A stretch of DNA of 64,000 nt from NCBI RefSeq assembly GCF_018324205.1, contig NZ_AP023356.1, forward strand, positions 9,616,501-9,680,500, in the 5' to 3' direction. Position numbers and translations under genes: made by a program. The notes below the pieces were generated by a model that saw nothing but the letters and a program-made list of their open reading frames with translations, was not told where the DNA came from and ran no database searches. Below are positions 50,263-58,361 of the stretch, one piece after another. Numbering within the stretch: the stretch's first letter is position 1; each line of letters begins with the position of its first letter. Source of the DNA: Actinoplanes ianthinogenes. Lineage in GTDB: Bacteria > Actinomycetota > Actinomycetes > Mycobacteriales > Micromonosporaceae.

Positions 50263-51438
50263 TCAGCAGCCGTTGCGGGCGGCGCTGACCGCGATGTCGT
50301 CGTACCAGAGGGTGTCGGCGCCGTCGCCGTAGCTCTCCCAGCCCAGCCGCAGATCGGTCAGGGCCGGGCGCCAGGTGCGGTTGAGCCACTGGCTGTCGAC
50401 GTCGTGCGTCGGGGTGCCGTCCTCCAGCAGGCCGGGCACCGAGGTGTTGTTGAGCCAGGTCTCGATGGTCCCGTTGCTGCCGTCGACCTTGAACTCCACG
50501 CAGTTCCAGGTCCCGACCGGGAGCGGCTTGGACAGCGCCACCCCGGCTGGGCTCTGCTCCGGCAACGTCGCGTCGTCGGAGGCCCGGTTGAACTGGAGGG
50601 CCCCGTTCTGCCCGCCGAAGCGCAGGTCCTTGCCGTTGTCATTGGCGTCGGCCATGGCCACCGCCGTGACGTGCGCGGCGGGCAGGGCGGTCGTGTGCTT
50701 CACCCAGTAGCGGATGTAGCGGACGCTCGACGTACCCAAAAGGTCGGTGTTGCGGGCGAAAACGTGGTTGCAGTAACCGGCGGCGCCGTTGATCCGCAGG
50801 GACGTGGAGCCGCTGTGCGCGACCGTCTTGTCGATCGTGGCGGTGCCGGCGCCGGAGCAGTCCGGGCTGGTCACCGACCACGAGCCGGACGGCGCCGAGC
50901 CGGCCTGCGACTCGAAGCCGTCACAGCGGACCGTGGCCCCGCAGTCCGCCGGGGGCGGCGGAGACGCGGACGACTGCGAGGGCGACGGAGATGCGGACGA
51001 CTGCGAGGGCGACGGCAGGCCGGACGCGTCACTGGGGACCGGCTCCGGCCCGCACGTCACCCCGTTGAACCGGAACGTGGCCGGGGCCGGGTTCGATCCC
51101 GAGTACGTCCCCTGGAAGCCGAAGCTGGTCGACGCGCCGGTGCCGAGCGAACCGTTCCACCCGACGCTGGTGGCGGTCACCGCGGCGCCGGTCTGCCGCA
51201 CCGTCGCGTTCCAGGCCGAGGTGACCTGCTGGTTGCCGGCGAAGTCCCAGGCCAGGGTCCAGGAGGTGACCGCCGCGCCGAGGTTGGTGACCTTGACGTC
51301 GGCGGTGAAGCCGGTGTTCCAGCTGTTGGCCGTCCAGGTGACGTCGCACGTGGCGGCGGCGTGGGCCGGGCCCAGGCCGACGACGCCGATGGCGGCGCCG
51401 GCCAGGACCACGACCGAGGCTATCGGGACCAGCCTCAT
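50263..51438 (-). CDS. CBM2 protein with Cip1-like C-terminal domain
   Basis: 391 residues, ATGA-coupled to the cellulase gene. Signal peptide (IASVVVLAGAAIGVVGLGPAHA), CBM2 (about 27-130, CDVTWTANSWNTGFTADVKVTN with binding Trp), a Ser/Pro linker, then a domain (about 170-390) with RYIRYWVKHTTALP, DLRFGGQNGALQFNRASDDATLPEQSPAG and VGTWNCVEFKVDGSNGTIETWLNNTSVPGL that resembles the concanavalin-like fold of fungal Cip1. Cip1-type proteins aid cellulose breakdown, possibly as lyases; the activity is not proved. Confidence 0.8.
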   Translation of the reverse strand: MRLVPIASVVVLAGAAIGVVGLGPAHAAATCDVTWTANSWNTGFTADVKVTNLGAAVTSWTLAWDFAGNQQVTSAWNATVRQTGAAVTATSVGWNGSLGTGASTSFGFQGTYSGSNPAPATFRFNGVTCGPEPVPSDASGLPSPSQSSASPSPSQSSASPPPPADCGATVRCDGFESQAGSAPSGSWSVTSPDCSGAGTATIDKTVAHSGSTSLRINGAAGYCNHVFARNTDLLGTSSVRYIRYWVKHTTALPAAHVTAVAMADANDNGKDLRFGGQNGALQFNRASDDATLPEQSPAGVALSKPLPVGTWNCVEFKVDGSNGTIETWLNNTSVPGLLEDGTPTHDVDSQWLNRTWRPALTDLRLGWESYGDGADTLWYDDIAVSAARNGC

Positions 51439-53033
51439 GAGCACGTCACGCCGTTGAGCTTGACCGCGGCCGGGGCGCTGGCCGTGCCGTTGGCGGTGAA
51501 TCCGACCGTGGCCGAGGCGCCCGCCGCGAGCGACAGCGCGTGGCTCGGCGCGGCCGCCGTGACCGTCGTCCCGCTCTGGGTGACCGTGGCGTTCCAGCCG
51601 TTGTTCAGCGTCACCCCGGACGGCCAGGTCCAGGTCACCTGCCACGGGTTGACCGCCGCGGTGCCGGTGTTCTGCACCTTGAGCTGGCCCTGGAAGCCGC
51701 CCTGCCACGCGTTGTCCTGGGTGTACGTGGCCTTGCAGCCACCGGTCGGCACCGGCGGGGTCGAGGTGGACGGGGACGTCGACCCGGACGGCTGCGGGTT
51801 GGTGCCGCCGCCGACCGGCGGGATCAGGTACGGCGAGATGATCGCCTGCTTGGCCTGGTTGATCGTGGTCCAGTCGTCGTTGGCGATGCCGCCGGTGTCG
51901 CCCGAGTTCGGGTTCCACGACCAGTAGGTGAACGACATCCCGTTGACGCCGGTGCCGGTGTATTTCAGCAGCTCCTGGAGCCAGATCTTGTCGACGTTGG
52001 CCTGCAGGGTGGTGCCGAACTCACCCATCATGATCGGGGCGATGTTCTGCTTGTACAGGTAACCCCAGTACTTGTCCCAGATGGCCGGCATGTTCGCCGG
52101 GTAGGCCGGGTCGTCGAACCACGCCTGGTGGTAGACCGAGGTGGCGTACTCGTGCGGTGAGTAGACGAGGCGGTTCGCGACGTCCAGGCGTACCGGGAAC
52201 TGGCCCGCCTTGGACAGGTTGCCGCCCCACCAGCCGCAGTCCTCGTCGTTGCTGGTGTCGTTGTCCCAGACGTTGGAGAGGCCGCCGCTGGGGCAGCTGA
52301 CGCCCTCGACGAAGATCAGCCAGTTGGGCTGGACCGCCAGGATCGCGTTGCCGGCGCGCTCGGCGGCCAGCCGCCAGTCGCGGGCGGTGTCGCCGCAGCC
52401 CCAGCAGGCGCCGGTCGCGGCCGGGTTGGTGCCCTCGGCGTGCGGCTCGTTGTGCAGGTCGGCGCCGATCACCGTGGTGTTGCCCGCGTAGCGCTGCGCC
52501 AGCGCCTTCCAGTCCGCGATCCAGGTGCTTTCCGGTACGGCCGAGGTGTACCAGAGCGGCGTCTGTCCCGCCGAGGTCGGCCGGTGCCGGTCCAGGATGA
52601 TCCGCATGCCCTTGGTCCCGGCGTACGCGATCACCTTGTCCAGGATCTGCAACGGGGAGAGCCCGACCAGGTCCGGGTTGGTGAAGTCGTTGATGCCGGT
52701 GGCGGTGGCGCCGGCCTTGATCGCGTCGTCGGAGAACGGGACCCGCAGCGTGTTGTAGCCGAGCGAGGCCATCGTGTCGATCTGGCTCTTCCACGGGTTG
52801 CTGGACCACAGCCCGTGGAAGGTCTTGTTGTCGGTCTCCATGCCGAACCAGTTGATGCCGGTCAGCCGGACGGTGGCGCCCGTGCTGTCGACGATCTTGT
52901 TGCCGCTGGTGTGCAGGTAGCCGGTTCCGGTGCCACCGGTGGCGGCGGCTGCTGGCTGGGCCAGCGCGATGGCCGTCGAGACGGCCGCGGCGGCCAGCAC
53001 GGTGACGCCGGCCAGCCATTTACGGGGATTCAT
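51435..53033 (-). CDS. Secreted GH5 endoglucanase with CBM2
   Basis: 532 residues, AAGGAG ribosome site. Signal peptide (WLAGVTVLAAAAVSTAIALAQPAAA). GH5 barrel: RLTGINWFGMET, ILDRHRPTSAG, acid/base Glu in DLHNEPHAEG, YSPHEYATSVYHQ and nucleophile Glu in IMMGEFGTT, resembling Acidothermus E1 (GH5 subfamily 1). A Pro/Ser/Thr linker leads to a CBM2 module (about 430-532, CKATYTQDNAWQGGFQGQLKV). CebR-type operator 48 bp upstream of the start. First gene of a two-gene operon with the Cip1-like protein. Confidence 0.93.
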   Translation of the reverse strand: MNPRKWLAGVTVLAAAAVSTAIALAQPAAAATGGTGTGYLHTSGNKIVDSTGATVRLTGINWFGMETDNKTFHGLWSSNPWKSQIDTMASLGYNTLRVPFSDDAIKAGATATGINDFTNPDLVGLSPLQILDKVIAYAGTKGMRIILDRHRPTSAGQTPLWYTSAVPESTWIADWKALAQRYAGNTTVIGADLHNEPHAEGTNPAATGACWGCGDTARDWRLAAERAGNAILAVQPNWLIFVEGVSCPSGGLSNVWDNDTSNDEDCGWWGGNLSKAGQFPVRLDVANRLVYSPHEYATSVYHQAWFDDPAYPANMPAIWDKYWGYLYKQNIAPIMMGEFGTTLQANVDKIWLQELLKYTGTGVNGMSFTYWSWNPNSGDTGGIANDDWTTINQAKQAIISPYLIPPVGGGTNPQPSGSTSPSTSTPPVPTGGCKATYTQDNAWQGGFQGQLKVQNTGTAAVNPWQVTWTWPSGVTLNNGWNATVTQSGTTVTAAAPSHALSLAAGASATVGFTANGTASAPAAVKLNGVTCS

Positions 53034-53080
53034 GGGTGGGAGCTCCTTCGAGAACGGAAGGCGTTCCCGACATGGTTACA

Positions 53081-53094
53081 TGGGAGCGCTCCCA
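53081..53094. promoter_or_regulatory. CebR-type operator of the cellulase operon
   Basis: TGGGAGCGCTCCCA, the exact consensus palindrome of CebR. On the minus strand it precedes a TAACCA -10-like box, so a bound repressor would cover the -35 region. Confidence 0.93.
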
Positions 53095-53152
53095 CTAACA
53101 ATGTTCATCAATGGTTTCGAAACTGATTCAGCCCGCGCCCGCGTGGACCGCC

Positions 53153-53821
53153 CTAGGAAGACTCCTCCGGGGCGACGGCCCGGGGACGGTCCCAGCCGTG
53201 GGCCGGCAGGAACGGGGCCGGCCAGTAGGGGTCCGGGCAGAACGTCAGGTGGGTGCCGTCGAACGGGAAGGCCGCCGACTCGACCGCCCGCACCACCCGC
53301 TCCCCCTCGGCCCGGATCTCCGCCGCCCGCGCCGCGTCCCAGTAGGCCGGATGCCCGATCCGCTCCAGGTACTCGTGCTCGTCCTTCCACCGCCACGACC
53401 GGTCCGGCATGACCACCAGGTCCAGCGCGTGATCGAAGGTGTCCACCCCGCCGGACCAGCGCACCGGCGGGTCCTCGAGGTTGACGTACCACCGGTTCAG
53501 CGTGAGGTCCGGGTTGAACATCCACCACACCGAATGCGCGTGCCCGGGCCGGAACAGGTGCAGCACGTGCAGCCCCGACCACTCCAGCGGCGCCAGCGTC
53601 CACTCCACGGTGTCCCGCTCGGCCAACGGGACCTCCCGCCGGTCCCGGCCGTCCACCGTCCGCCGGAACAGGTACTTCGTCCCGATCGGCCGCCAGGTCA
53701 GCAGCCCCCGGTCGTCGTCGGCGATGACCCGCTGCGGGATGACCAGCACCAGCTGACCATCAGCACGGAAATCACGGTAGAGAAGGTCACGGCCGATCAC
53801 TGAACTCACGGTCGTGAGCAT
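53153..53821 (-). CDS. DUF402-family protein
   Basis: 222 residues from the ATG at 53821; the frame stays open further upstream but that part reads as non-coding. DUF402 features: GTKYLFRRTVDGRDRREVPLAERDTVEWTL, LFRPGHAHSVWWMFNPDLTLNRWYVNLEDPPVRWSGGVDTFDHALDLVVMPDRSWRWKDEHEYLERI. Known members are nucleoside di/triphosphate phosphatases with Asp/Glu metal sites, and acidic residues at the expected places (DPP, DTFDH, DEHEYLE) are present. Confidence 0.88.
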   Translation of the reverse strand: MLTTVSSVIGRDLLYRDFRADGQLVLVIPQRVIADDDRGLLTWRPIGTKYLFRRTVDGRDRREVPLAERDTVEWTLAPLEWSGLHVLHLFRPGHAHSVWWMFNPDLTLNRWYVNLEDPPVRWSGGVDTFDHALDLVVMPDRSWRWKDEHEYLERIGHPAYWDAARAAEIRAEGERVVRAVESAAFPFDGTHLTFCPDPYWPAPFLPAHGWDRPRAVAPEESS

Positions 53822-53834
53822 AGAGGCCGCCCAA

Positions 53835-53855
53835 TTTTCGGTACGCCCGGAGCAC
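53835..53855 (+). repeat. Dispersed motif copy 4
   Basis: TTTTCGGTACGCCCGGAGC, just upstream of the DUF402 start; followed by a small GAGCAcacTGCTC hairpin. Confidence 0.65.
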
Positions 53856-54017
53856 ACTGCTCGGGTGATCCACTTCCGGCCACCGACCGGGCGGCGGTGC
53901 GGGAGGGAGCCCGGTTGCCGATGGGCGATCATCGCGCCGGGTAGGCTCGCGGACGGCGGCCTCACGCTCGGCATCTCGGTGCCGGTCATGGGCGTGCACG
54001 GGGATCGGGAGGAACAC

Positions 54018-54554
54018 ATGGACTTTCAGGGTGTGGAAGAGGAATCCGAGGGGATCGGAGCGGCGCCGTCGGTGGCGCGACTGCTTCTGGAGCTTCGCGG
54101 GCGGACCACCGTCGAGGTCAAGCCGGTCGGTCGCAGCATCCAGGTCCGGCCGCAGGGCGCGCGGAACGTGGCGGTGCACATCCACCCCGGCGGCGTCGAC
54201 ATCGCGGTGGCGCGGGCGCAGGCGGACGAGGTGGCCGGCACCATCTACGGCGCGACGGTGAAGGATCCGGACGACCCGGTGCCGTTCGTCTCGGTCGAGG
54301 GCGACCTGATCGACGCCAACTATGACGCGATCCTGGACGCCGCGGTGCAGGCGGTCGAGATGCGCCGGGCCGGCGGACCGGCCAAGGCGCCGCGCACCCC
54401 GCGGGCCGCGGCGACCCCGCGAGCGGCCGGCTCCTCCCGGGCCGCGGCGCCGAAGGCCACGCGCCCCGCACCCCGCCCGGACCGCCCGATCTGCCCCCGC
54501 TGCCGGCAGTATGAGCTGCTCGCCAGCGGCGAGTGCCCGTCCGGCTACTGCTGA
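54018..54554 (+). CDS. Protein with basic linker and C-terminal CxxC zinc knuckle
   Basis: 178 residues from ATG 54018 with a GGGAGGAAC ribosome site. N-terminal alpha/beta domain (about 1-115; ARLLLELRGRTTVEVKPVGRSIQVRPQG, VAVHIHPGGVDIAVARAQADEVAG), then an Ala/Pro/Arg/Lys-rich tail of about 45 residues like those of nucleic-acid binding proteins, and a C-terminal CPRCRQYELLASGECPSGYC that could bind zinc. I do not know the family. A hairpin terminator follows. Confidence 0.7.
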   Translation: MDFQGVEEESEGIGAAPSVARLLLELRGRTTVEVKPVGRSIQVRPQGARNVAVHIHPGGVDIAVARAQADEVAGTIYGATVKDPDDPVPFVSVEGDLIDANYDAILDAAVQAVEMRRAGGPAKAPRTPRAAATPRAAGSSRAAAPKATRPAPRPDRPICPRCRQYELLASGECPSGYC

Positions 54555-54576
54555 CCGGCCGGTATCGACACGCGAT

Positions 54577-54613
54577 CGAGAGAGGGCGTCCTCGCTGAGG
54601 GCGCCCTCTCTCG
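54577..54613 (+). terminator. Hairpin terminator after the zinc-knuckle gene
   Basis: CGAGAGAGGGCG / CGCCCTCTCTCG, 12-bp stem, 13-nt loop, 23 bp after the stop. Confidence 0.75.
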
Positions 54614-54670
54614 TGGCGTCATCCGGGGGCACACGCCTGGTCAGCCGGCGCCCGCGCCCGATCCGAGCGA

Positions 54671-54950
54671 CGGGCGCTGTCACTCGGCGGTCAAGCCGCG
54701 GGCGCTGTCACTCGGCGGTCAAACCGCAGGCGCTGTCACTCGGCGGCCAAACCGCAGGCGCTGCCACTCGGCGGCCAAACCGCAGGCGCTGCCACTCGGC
54801 GGCCAAACCGCAGGCGCTGCCACTCGGCGGCCAAACCGCAGGCGCTGCCACTCGGCGGCCAAACCGCAGGCGCTGCCACTCGGCGGCCAAACCGCAGGCG
54901 CTGCCACTCGGCGGCCAAACCGCAGGCGCTGTCAGTCGGTGGTCAGGCGG
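54671..54950. repeat. 28-bp minisatellite, ten contiguous units
   Basis: Units start every 28 bp from 54671 to 54923. Copies 4-9 are practically identical; copies 1-3 differ at a few bases, and copy 10 is the last part of the AraC gene, including its stop codon (54932-54934). Copies 1-3 keep TCA (TGA on the gene strand) at the stop position while copies 4-9 read CCA. There are no spacers, so this is not a CRISPR array. Confidence 0.93.
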
Positions 54951-56017
54951 CGGGCGAGGGCGGCCGGGGGCAGGCCGGCGAATTCGACTGATTCGCGAGT
55001 GAGGTGGGCCTGGTCGGTGTAGCCGACGCGGATCGCGAGGTCGGCGATGGTGCCCTCGCCCAGCAGGCTCAGGAAGCGGCGGAAGCGGAACACCCGCTGC
55101 AACGTCTTGGGGCCGTAGCCGACCGCGGCGCTGAACCGGCGCCGCAGTTGCCGGTCACCGATCCCGAGATGGTCGCCGAGTGCCGGGATCCGCGTCCGGG
55201 GATCCCTCAGCAAGCGCACCGCCTCCAGCAGCGCCGGGTCCGGCGGGCGCTCCTCGGACAGCACGCCGGTCAGCGTCACCAGGCGGCGCAGCGCCTCCCC
55301 CGGCGCCAGATCGCCCGGCAGCCCGGCGGCCGCTTCGGGGCGGAGGTCGGTCAGGTCCGGGCGCAGATTCTGCAGGGGTTCCAACGGTACGCCGAGCAGC
55401 GTCCCGCCCGCGCCCGGCCGCAGCCGCACCCCGACCAGCGTGCGGCCGCCCGGCGTGTGGTCCGGCACCGGACCGGTGTCCGGACCGGCCAGGAACGCCC
55501 CGCGCCCACTCTCCCAGATCAGGTCGACACACCCGTCCGGCAGGATCGGCCGCCGCTCCGGCCACGGCTCGGGCGACAGCTCCGGCGCCGACCCGGACGA
55601 GACCAGGTCCGGCCCGGATGGCAGCCCCTCCCCGGGCCCGGCCCACAACGCCGACTCCGGCCCGGACCACAAAGCCGACTCCGGCCCGGACCACAAAGCC
55701 GACTCGGGCCCGGACCACAGCGCCGACTCCGGCCCGGACCACAGCGCCGACGTAGACCCGGACCACAGCGCCGACTCCGGCCCGGACCACAGCGCCGACG
55801 TAGACCCGGACGGCAGCCCCGATTCCGGTCCGGACACCATCCCGGACCGAGACTCGGACGACAGCTTCGACTCCAGCTCGGGCGACAGCTCCGGCAGCGG
55901 CCTCGGCCGAGGCTTGACGGACAGCGGCGAGGGCGGTGCGTCTGGGATCGTGCTGCGCCACAGGCAGACGGCGACGCTTCGCAGCGCTGCCGGTGGCGCC
56001 CACTCCTTGTAGCCCAT
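54932..56017 (-). CDS. AraC-type regulator with repeat-filled insertion in its N-terminal domain
   Basis: 361 residues from ATG 56017. The N-terminal motif MGYKEWAPPAALRSVAVCLWRST (1-23) and ILPDGCVDLIWESGRGAFLAGP (about 158-179) belong together in the DUF6597-type sensor domain, where they are normally close. Here about 130 residues separate them, mostly Ser/Gly/Pro with seven copies of SG(P/S)(E/T)SALW at 70-125. The C-terminal AraC HTH is intact (LGIGDRQLRRRFSAAVGYGPKTLQRVFRFRRFL, IADLAIRVGYTDQAHLTRE). Family members are about 250-280 residues. Stop codon lies in the 28-bp minisatellite. Confidence 0.85.
   Translation of the reverse strand: MGYKEWAPPAALRSVAVCLWRSTIPDAPPSPLSVKPRPRPLPELSPELESKLSSESRSGMVSGPESGLPSGSTSALWSGPESALWSGSTSALWSGPESALWSGPESALWSGPESALWSGPESALWAGPGEGLPSGPDLVSSGSAPELSPEPWPERRPILPDGCVDLIWESGRGAFLAGPDTGPVPDHTPGGRTLVGVRLRPGAGGTLLGVPLEPLQNLRPDLTDLRPEAAAGLPGDLAPGEALRRLVTLTGVLSEERPPDPALLEAVRLLRDPRTRIPALGDHLGIGDRQLRRRFSAAVGYGPKTLQRVFRFRRFLSLLGEGTIADLAIRVGYTDQAHLTRESVEFAGLPPAALARRLTTD
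55643..55810 (-). repeat. 24-bp tandem repeat inside the AraC gene
   Basis: Seven contiguous 24-bp units encoding SG(P/S)(E/T)SALW; the period keeps frame. Diverged half-units flank it on both sides. Confidence 0.92.
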
Positions 56018-56054
56018 GTCCGATTCATACAAGACGGACGGCGGTCCGCGCATC

Positions 56055-56060
56055 TAGCGT
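56055..56060 (+). promoter_or_regulatory. -10 box of a leaderless gene (TAGCGT)
   Basis: TANNNT hexamer 7 nt before the ATG at 56068; no ribosome site. Confidence 0.5.
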
Positions 56061-56067
56061 GCGTGTC

Positions 56068-56931
56068 ATGACCGATGAGTTCCTCGCCGCCGACCGGTTC
56101 CTTCAGGCTGAAGCACGTTTGCTGGAGCGCCGCCTCTTCGACACTCTGTTCCGGGGCGCGCCCGCCACCGGCGTGGTCGATGTGGTGCGCGGCTATCGGA
56201 ACGCGGACGGCGGGTTCGGGCACGGCCTGGAACCGGACAAGCGCTGCCCGGTCAGCCTGCCGATCGACGTGGAGGTGGCGGTCCAGGCGCTCGCCGCGGC
56301 CGGGGCCGTCGCGCCGGACCTGCTGGGGCCGGCGTGTGACTACCTCAGTGGAGTCGCCGCGGCCGACGGCTCGGTGCCGCTGGCGTTTCCGGTGATCGAG
56401 GACTATCCGCGGGCGGCGCACTGGACGGACTGGACCTACGTGCCCGGCCTGAACCCGACGGCCGGGCTGGCCGGGCTGCTGCACCGGCTGGACTTCGCGC
56501 ACCCGTGGCGGGACGCGGCCACCGGCTACTGCTGGCGGGTGATCGAGTCCGGGGAACTGCCCGACGAGGTGCACGCGCTGGGCGAGGCGATGACGTTCCT
56601 CGCGCACGTGCCGGACCGGGCGCGGGCGGAGAAGGCGGCCCCGGCGGTGCTGGAGCGGATGACGGCGTCGCCGATGTTCCAGCCGGTGCCGAAACCCGGC
56701 GAGTACGGACTGACCCCGCTGCACGTGGCCGCCACCGCCGACTCGCCGTGGCGGCGACTGTTCGACGACGGCCAGCTTGACGCGCACCTCGACCACCTCG
56801 CCGCCGCGCAGCAGGCGGACGGCGGCTGGCCGATCACCTGGGACCCGCCGAGCGACGCTTCCCGGCTGGAGTGGCGCGGGATCGTGACGGTGCAGGCGGT
56901 GCGGACGCTCAGGTCGTACCGAAAGATGTGA
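56068..56931 (+). CDS. Alpha/alpha-toroid (prenyltransferase/squalene-cyclase repeat-like) protein
   Basis: 287 residues. Contains GYRNADGGFGHGLEPD and a C-terminal QQADGGWPITWDPPSD, both of the QxxDGGW type found in squalene-cyclase/prenyltransferase repeats, with helical Ala/Leu-rich stretches between. The DXDD or other cyclase catalytic motif is not evident, so it need not be a terpene enzyme. Its last codons (RSYRKM) are formed by dispersed motif copy 5. Overlaps the convergent CGNR gene by 23 bp. Confidence 0.75.
   Translation: MTDEFLAADRFLQAEARLLERRLFDTLFRGAPATGVVDVVRGYRNADGGFGHGLEPDKRCPVSLPIDVEVAVQALAAAGAVAPDLLGPACDYLSGVAAADGSVPLAFPVIEDYPRAAHWTDWTYVPGLNPTAGLAGLLHRLDFAHPWRDAATGYCWRVIESGELPDEVHALGEAMTFLAHVPDRARAEKAAPAVLERMTASPMFQPVPKPGEYGLTPLHVAATADSPWRRLFDDGQLDAHLDHLAAAQQADGGWPITWDPPSDASRLEWRGIVTVQAVRTLRSYRKM
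56907..56925 (-). repeat. Dispersed motif copy 5 (at a gene end)
   Basis: Minus strand CTTTCGGTACGACCTGAGC; one base differs from the other long copies in the GCCC block. Lies at the 3' end of the toroid gene. Confidence 0.5.
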
Positions 56932-57466
56932 TCTTGCCGGGGGAAACCGGCGTCGCGCGGCTGCGGTGACGACGGACCGCGTCGCGGTTGGCGCACGACG
57001 GCGAGCAGTAGCGCTGGCGGCCGGTGCGGCTCAGGTCGGCGAACGGGCGGTCGCATCCGGCGGCCGCGCACCGGCCCAGGCGGTGCATGCCGCGGCCGGA
57101 CAGGTGCAGGGCGGTGCCGACGCTGATCAGGGCGCGCAGGGCGGCGGCGAGAGGGCGGCCGGGGTCGCGATAGTGCAGGTGCCAGCCGTCGTCGGCGTGG
57201 TTGGTGAGGCGGGGGTGAGCGGCGGCCTGCGCCAGCAGCGCGTTGAGCCGGTCGGCGCGGGCGGTCTCGTCGGGGGCGTCGACGACGCCGAGCCAGGCGT
57301 CGAGGAAACGCTCGGTCTCGGTGAGGTCGGCGTCGCTCGCGGGCACGTCGATGACCAGGCCGGCGGCGGCGCAGCGACGGCCCAGGTCGGCCGCGGTCGC
57401 GGGCGGGTCGGTCACCAGGTCGAGGGCCAGGCGCACCGGATCTTCGCCGTAAGGGTTGATGTGCAC
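56909..57466 (-). CDS. CGNR zinc-finger (ABATE-domain) regulator
   Basis: 185 residues from GTG 57466. The N-terminal ABATE-like domain (PVRLALDLVTDPPATAADLGRRC, HLHYRDPGRPLAAALRALISVGTALHLSG) and the C-terminal CGNR zinc finger (RCAAAGCDRPFADLSRTGRQRYCSPSCANRDAVRRHR, with four Cys) are the standard layout of the DUF1470 family, believed to be transcription regulators responsive to stress. Targets unknown; divergent from a 48-residue ORF across 25 bp. Confidence 0.93.
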   Translation of the reverse strand: MHINPYGEDPVRLALDLVTDPPATAADLGRRCAAAGLVIDVPASDADLTETERFLDAWLGVVDAPDETARADRLNALLAQAAAHPRLTNHADDGWHLHYRDPGRPLAAALRALISVGTALHLSGRGMHRLGRCAAAGCDRPFADLSRTGRQRYCSPSCANRDAVRRHRSRATPVSPGKITSFGTT

Positions 57467-57491
57467 AATGGCATTACACCACGCTGGACGC

Positions 57492-57638
57492 ATGGACGAA
57501 CATGCCTGGCAGACCCGATCCACCCATGCGACCAGTGAGGGGCTGGTCCGCTACCAGTCCTGTGCCTGCTGTGGACGCTGGCGCCTCGTCGTCGACCGGG
57601 TGCGCACCACCACCGCGATCAGGGTGCCCACGTCGTGA
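57492..57638 (+). CDS. 48-residue Cys-containing small protein
   Basis: ATG 57492, product MDEHAWQTRSTHATSEGLVRY followed by QSCACCGRWRLV and a basic tail. The form TRSxHxTSEGLVRYQxCxCGxWR recurs in small actinobacterial proteins that I remember only loosely; the C-x-C-C-G cluster could bind metal. It is divergent from the CGNR regulator and could be its target. Confidence 0.55.
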   Translation: MDEHAWQTRSTHATSEGLVRYQSCACCGRWRLVVDRVRTTTAIRVPTS

Positions 57639-57689
57639 CGGCCGGAAGCCGTCCGGCTCGGCCGCGGCGCGGGCCGCCGCGTACCGCGG

Positions 57690-58361
57690 TCAGCCGAGCA
57701 GCTGCTGGAGGCGCTCGCGCGCGTCGGTGTCCCGGAACTCGACCCACCAGCGGGCCGCGGCGAGCAGGTCGTCGACCGCCTTGTCGTCGGAGTGCAGGTA
57801 TTCCCGGGCGCGCTCGACCGCGCTCTCGCGGCGATCCTCGGCGAGGGCGTCGACGAACGCCTCCCACCGGTCGCGGCCGAGGGCTTTGGCGAACGGCTGC
57901 CCGGCCAGGAAGGCGCGGGCGGCGGAGGCGGCCGGCTCGGTGGCCTGCGCGAGCAGCTCCGGGCCGACCTTCAGCAACGCTTTCTCCAGCTCGGCGCCGG
58001 GCGGGACGCCGACCTCCATCCAGACGTGCTCGCTGAGGGCGAGCAGGTCGGACACCACCTCGGGCGACGGTGACGGCTGCTCGGCGAGCAGAGCGAGGCC
58101 GCCGTACATCCCGGTCTGCATGGACATCGCGATCAGCGTCCAGCGGGCGACGTCGTCGCCGGGATCCCGGGCCAGGCACTGCCGGGCGAACTCGCCGAGC
58201 TTGTACCAGGTGGCGCGATAGTTCGTCCGGGCCCAGAAGGCGTCGCTGCGCGGGAGGGCGTCCAGCCGGTCGAAGAGGGTGATCATGGAACGGTTCGCGC
58301 GGTCGACGAAACCGTCGCTCTCGAAGACACCTCCCGCACGTTCCAGGTCACCGATCTCCAT
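57690..58361 (-). CDS. Unrecognised helical cytoplasmic protein
   Basis: 223 residues with a GAGGGAG ribosome site 7 nt before the ATG. Entirely helical in look (NRSMITLFDRLDALPRSDAFWARTNYRATWYKLGEFARQCLARDPGDDVARWTLIAMSMQTGMYGGLALLAE). The C-terminal half has WEAFVDALAEDRRESAVERAREYLHSDDKAVDDLLAAARWWVEF. No membrane segment or motif; function unknown. Confidence 0.65.
   Translation of the reverse strand: MEIGDLERAGGVFESDGFVDRANRSMITLFDRLDALPRSDAFWARTNYRATWYKLGEFARQCLARDPGDDVARWTLIAMSMQTGMYGGLALLAEQPSPSPEVVSDLLALSEHVWMEVGVPPGAELEKALLKVGPELLAQATEPAASAARAFLAGQPFAKALGRDRWEAFVDALAEDRRESAVERAREYLHSDDKAVDDLLAAARWWVEFRDTDARERLQQLLG

Noticed and set aside
54671..54950. Possible CRISPR array (28-bp repeats)
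   Set aside because: Units are contiguous with no unique spacers, and no cas gene is present; it is a minisatellite.
56068..56931. Terpene cyclase, hence a biosynthetic cluster
   Set aside because: Only QxxDGGW-type repeats are present; no catalytic Asp motif and no prenyl-pathway neighbours.
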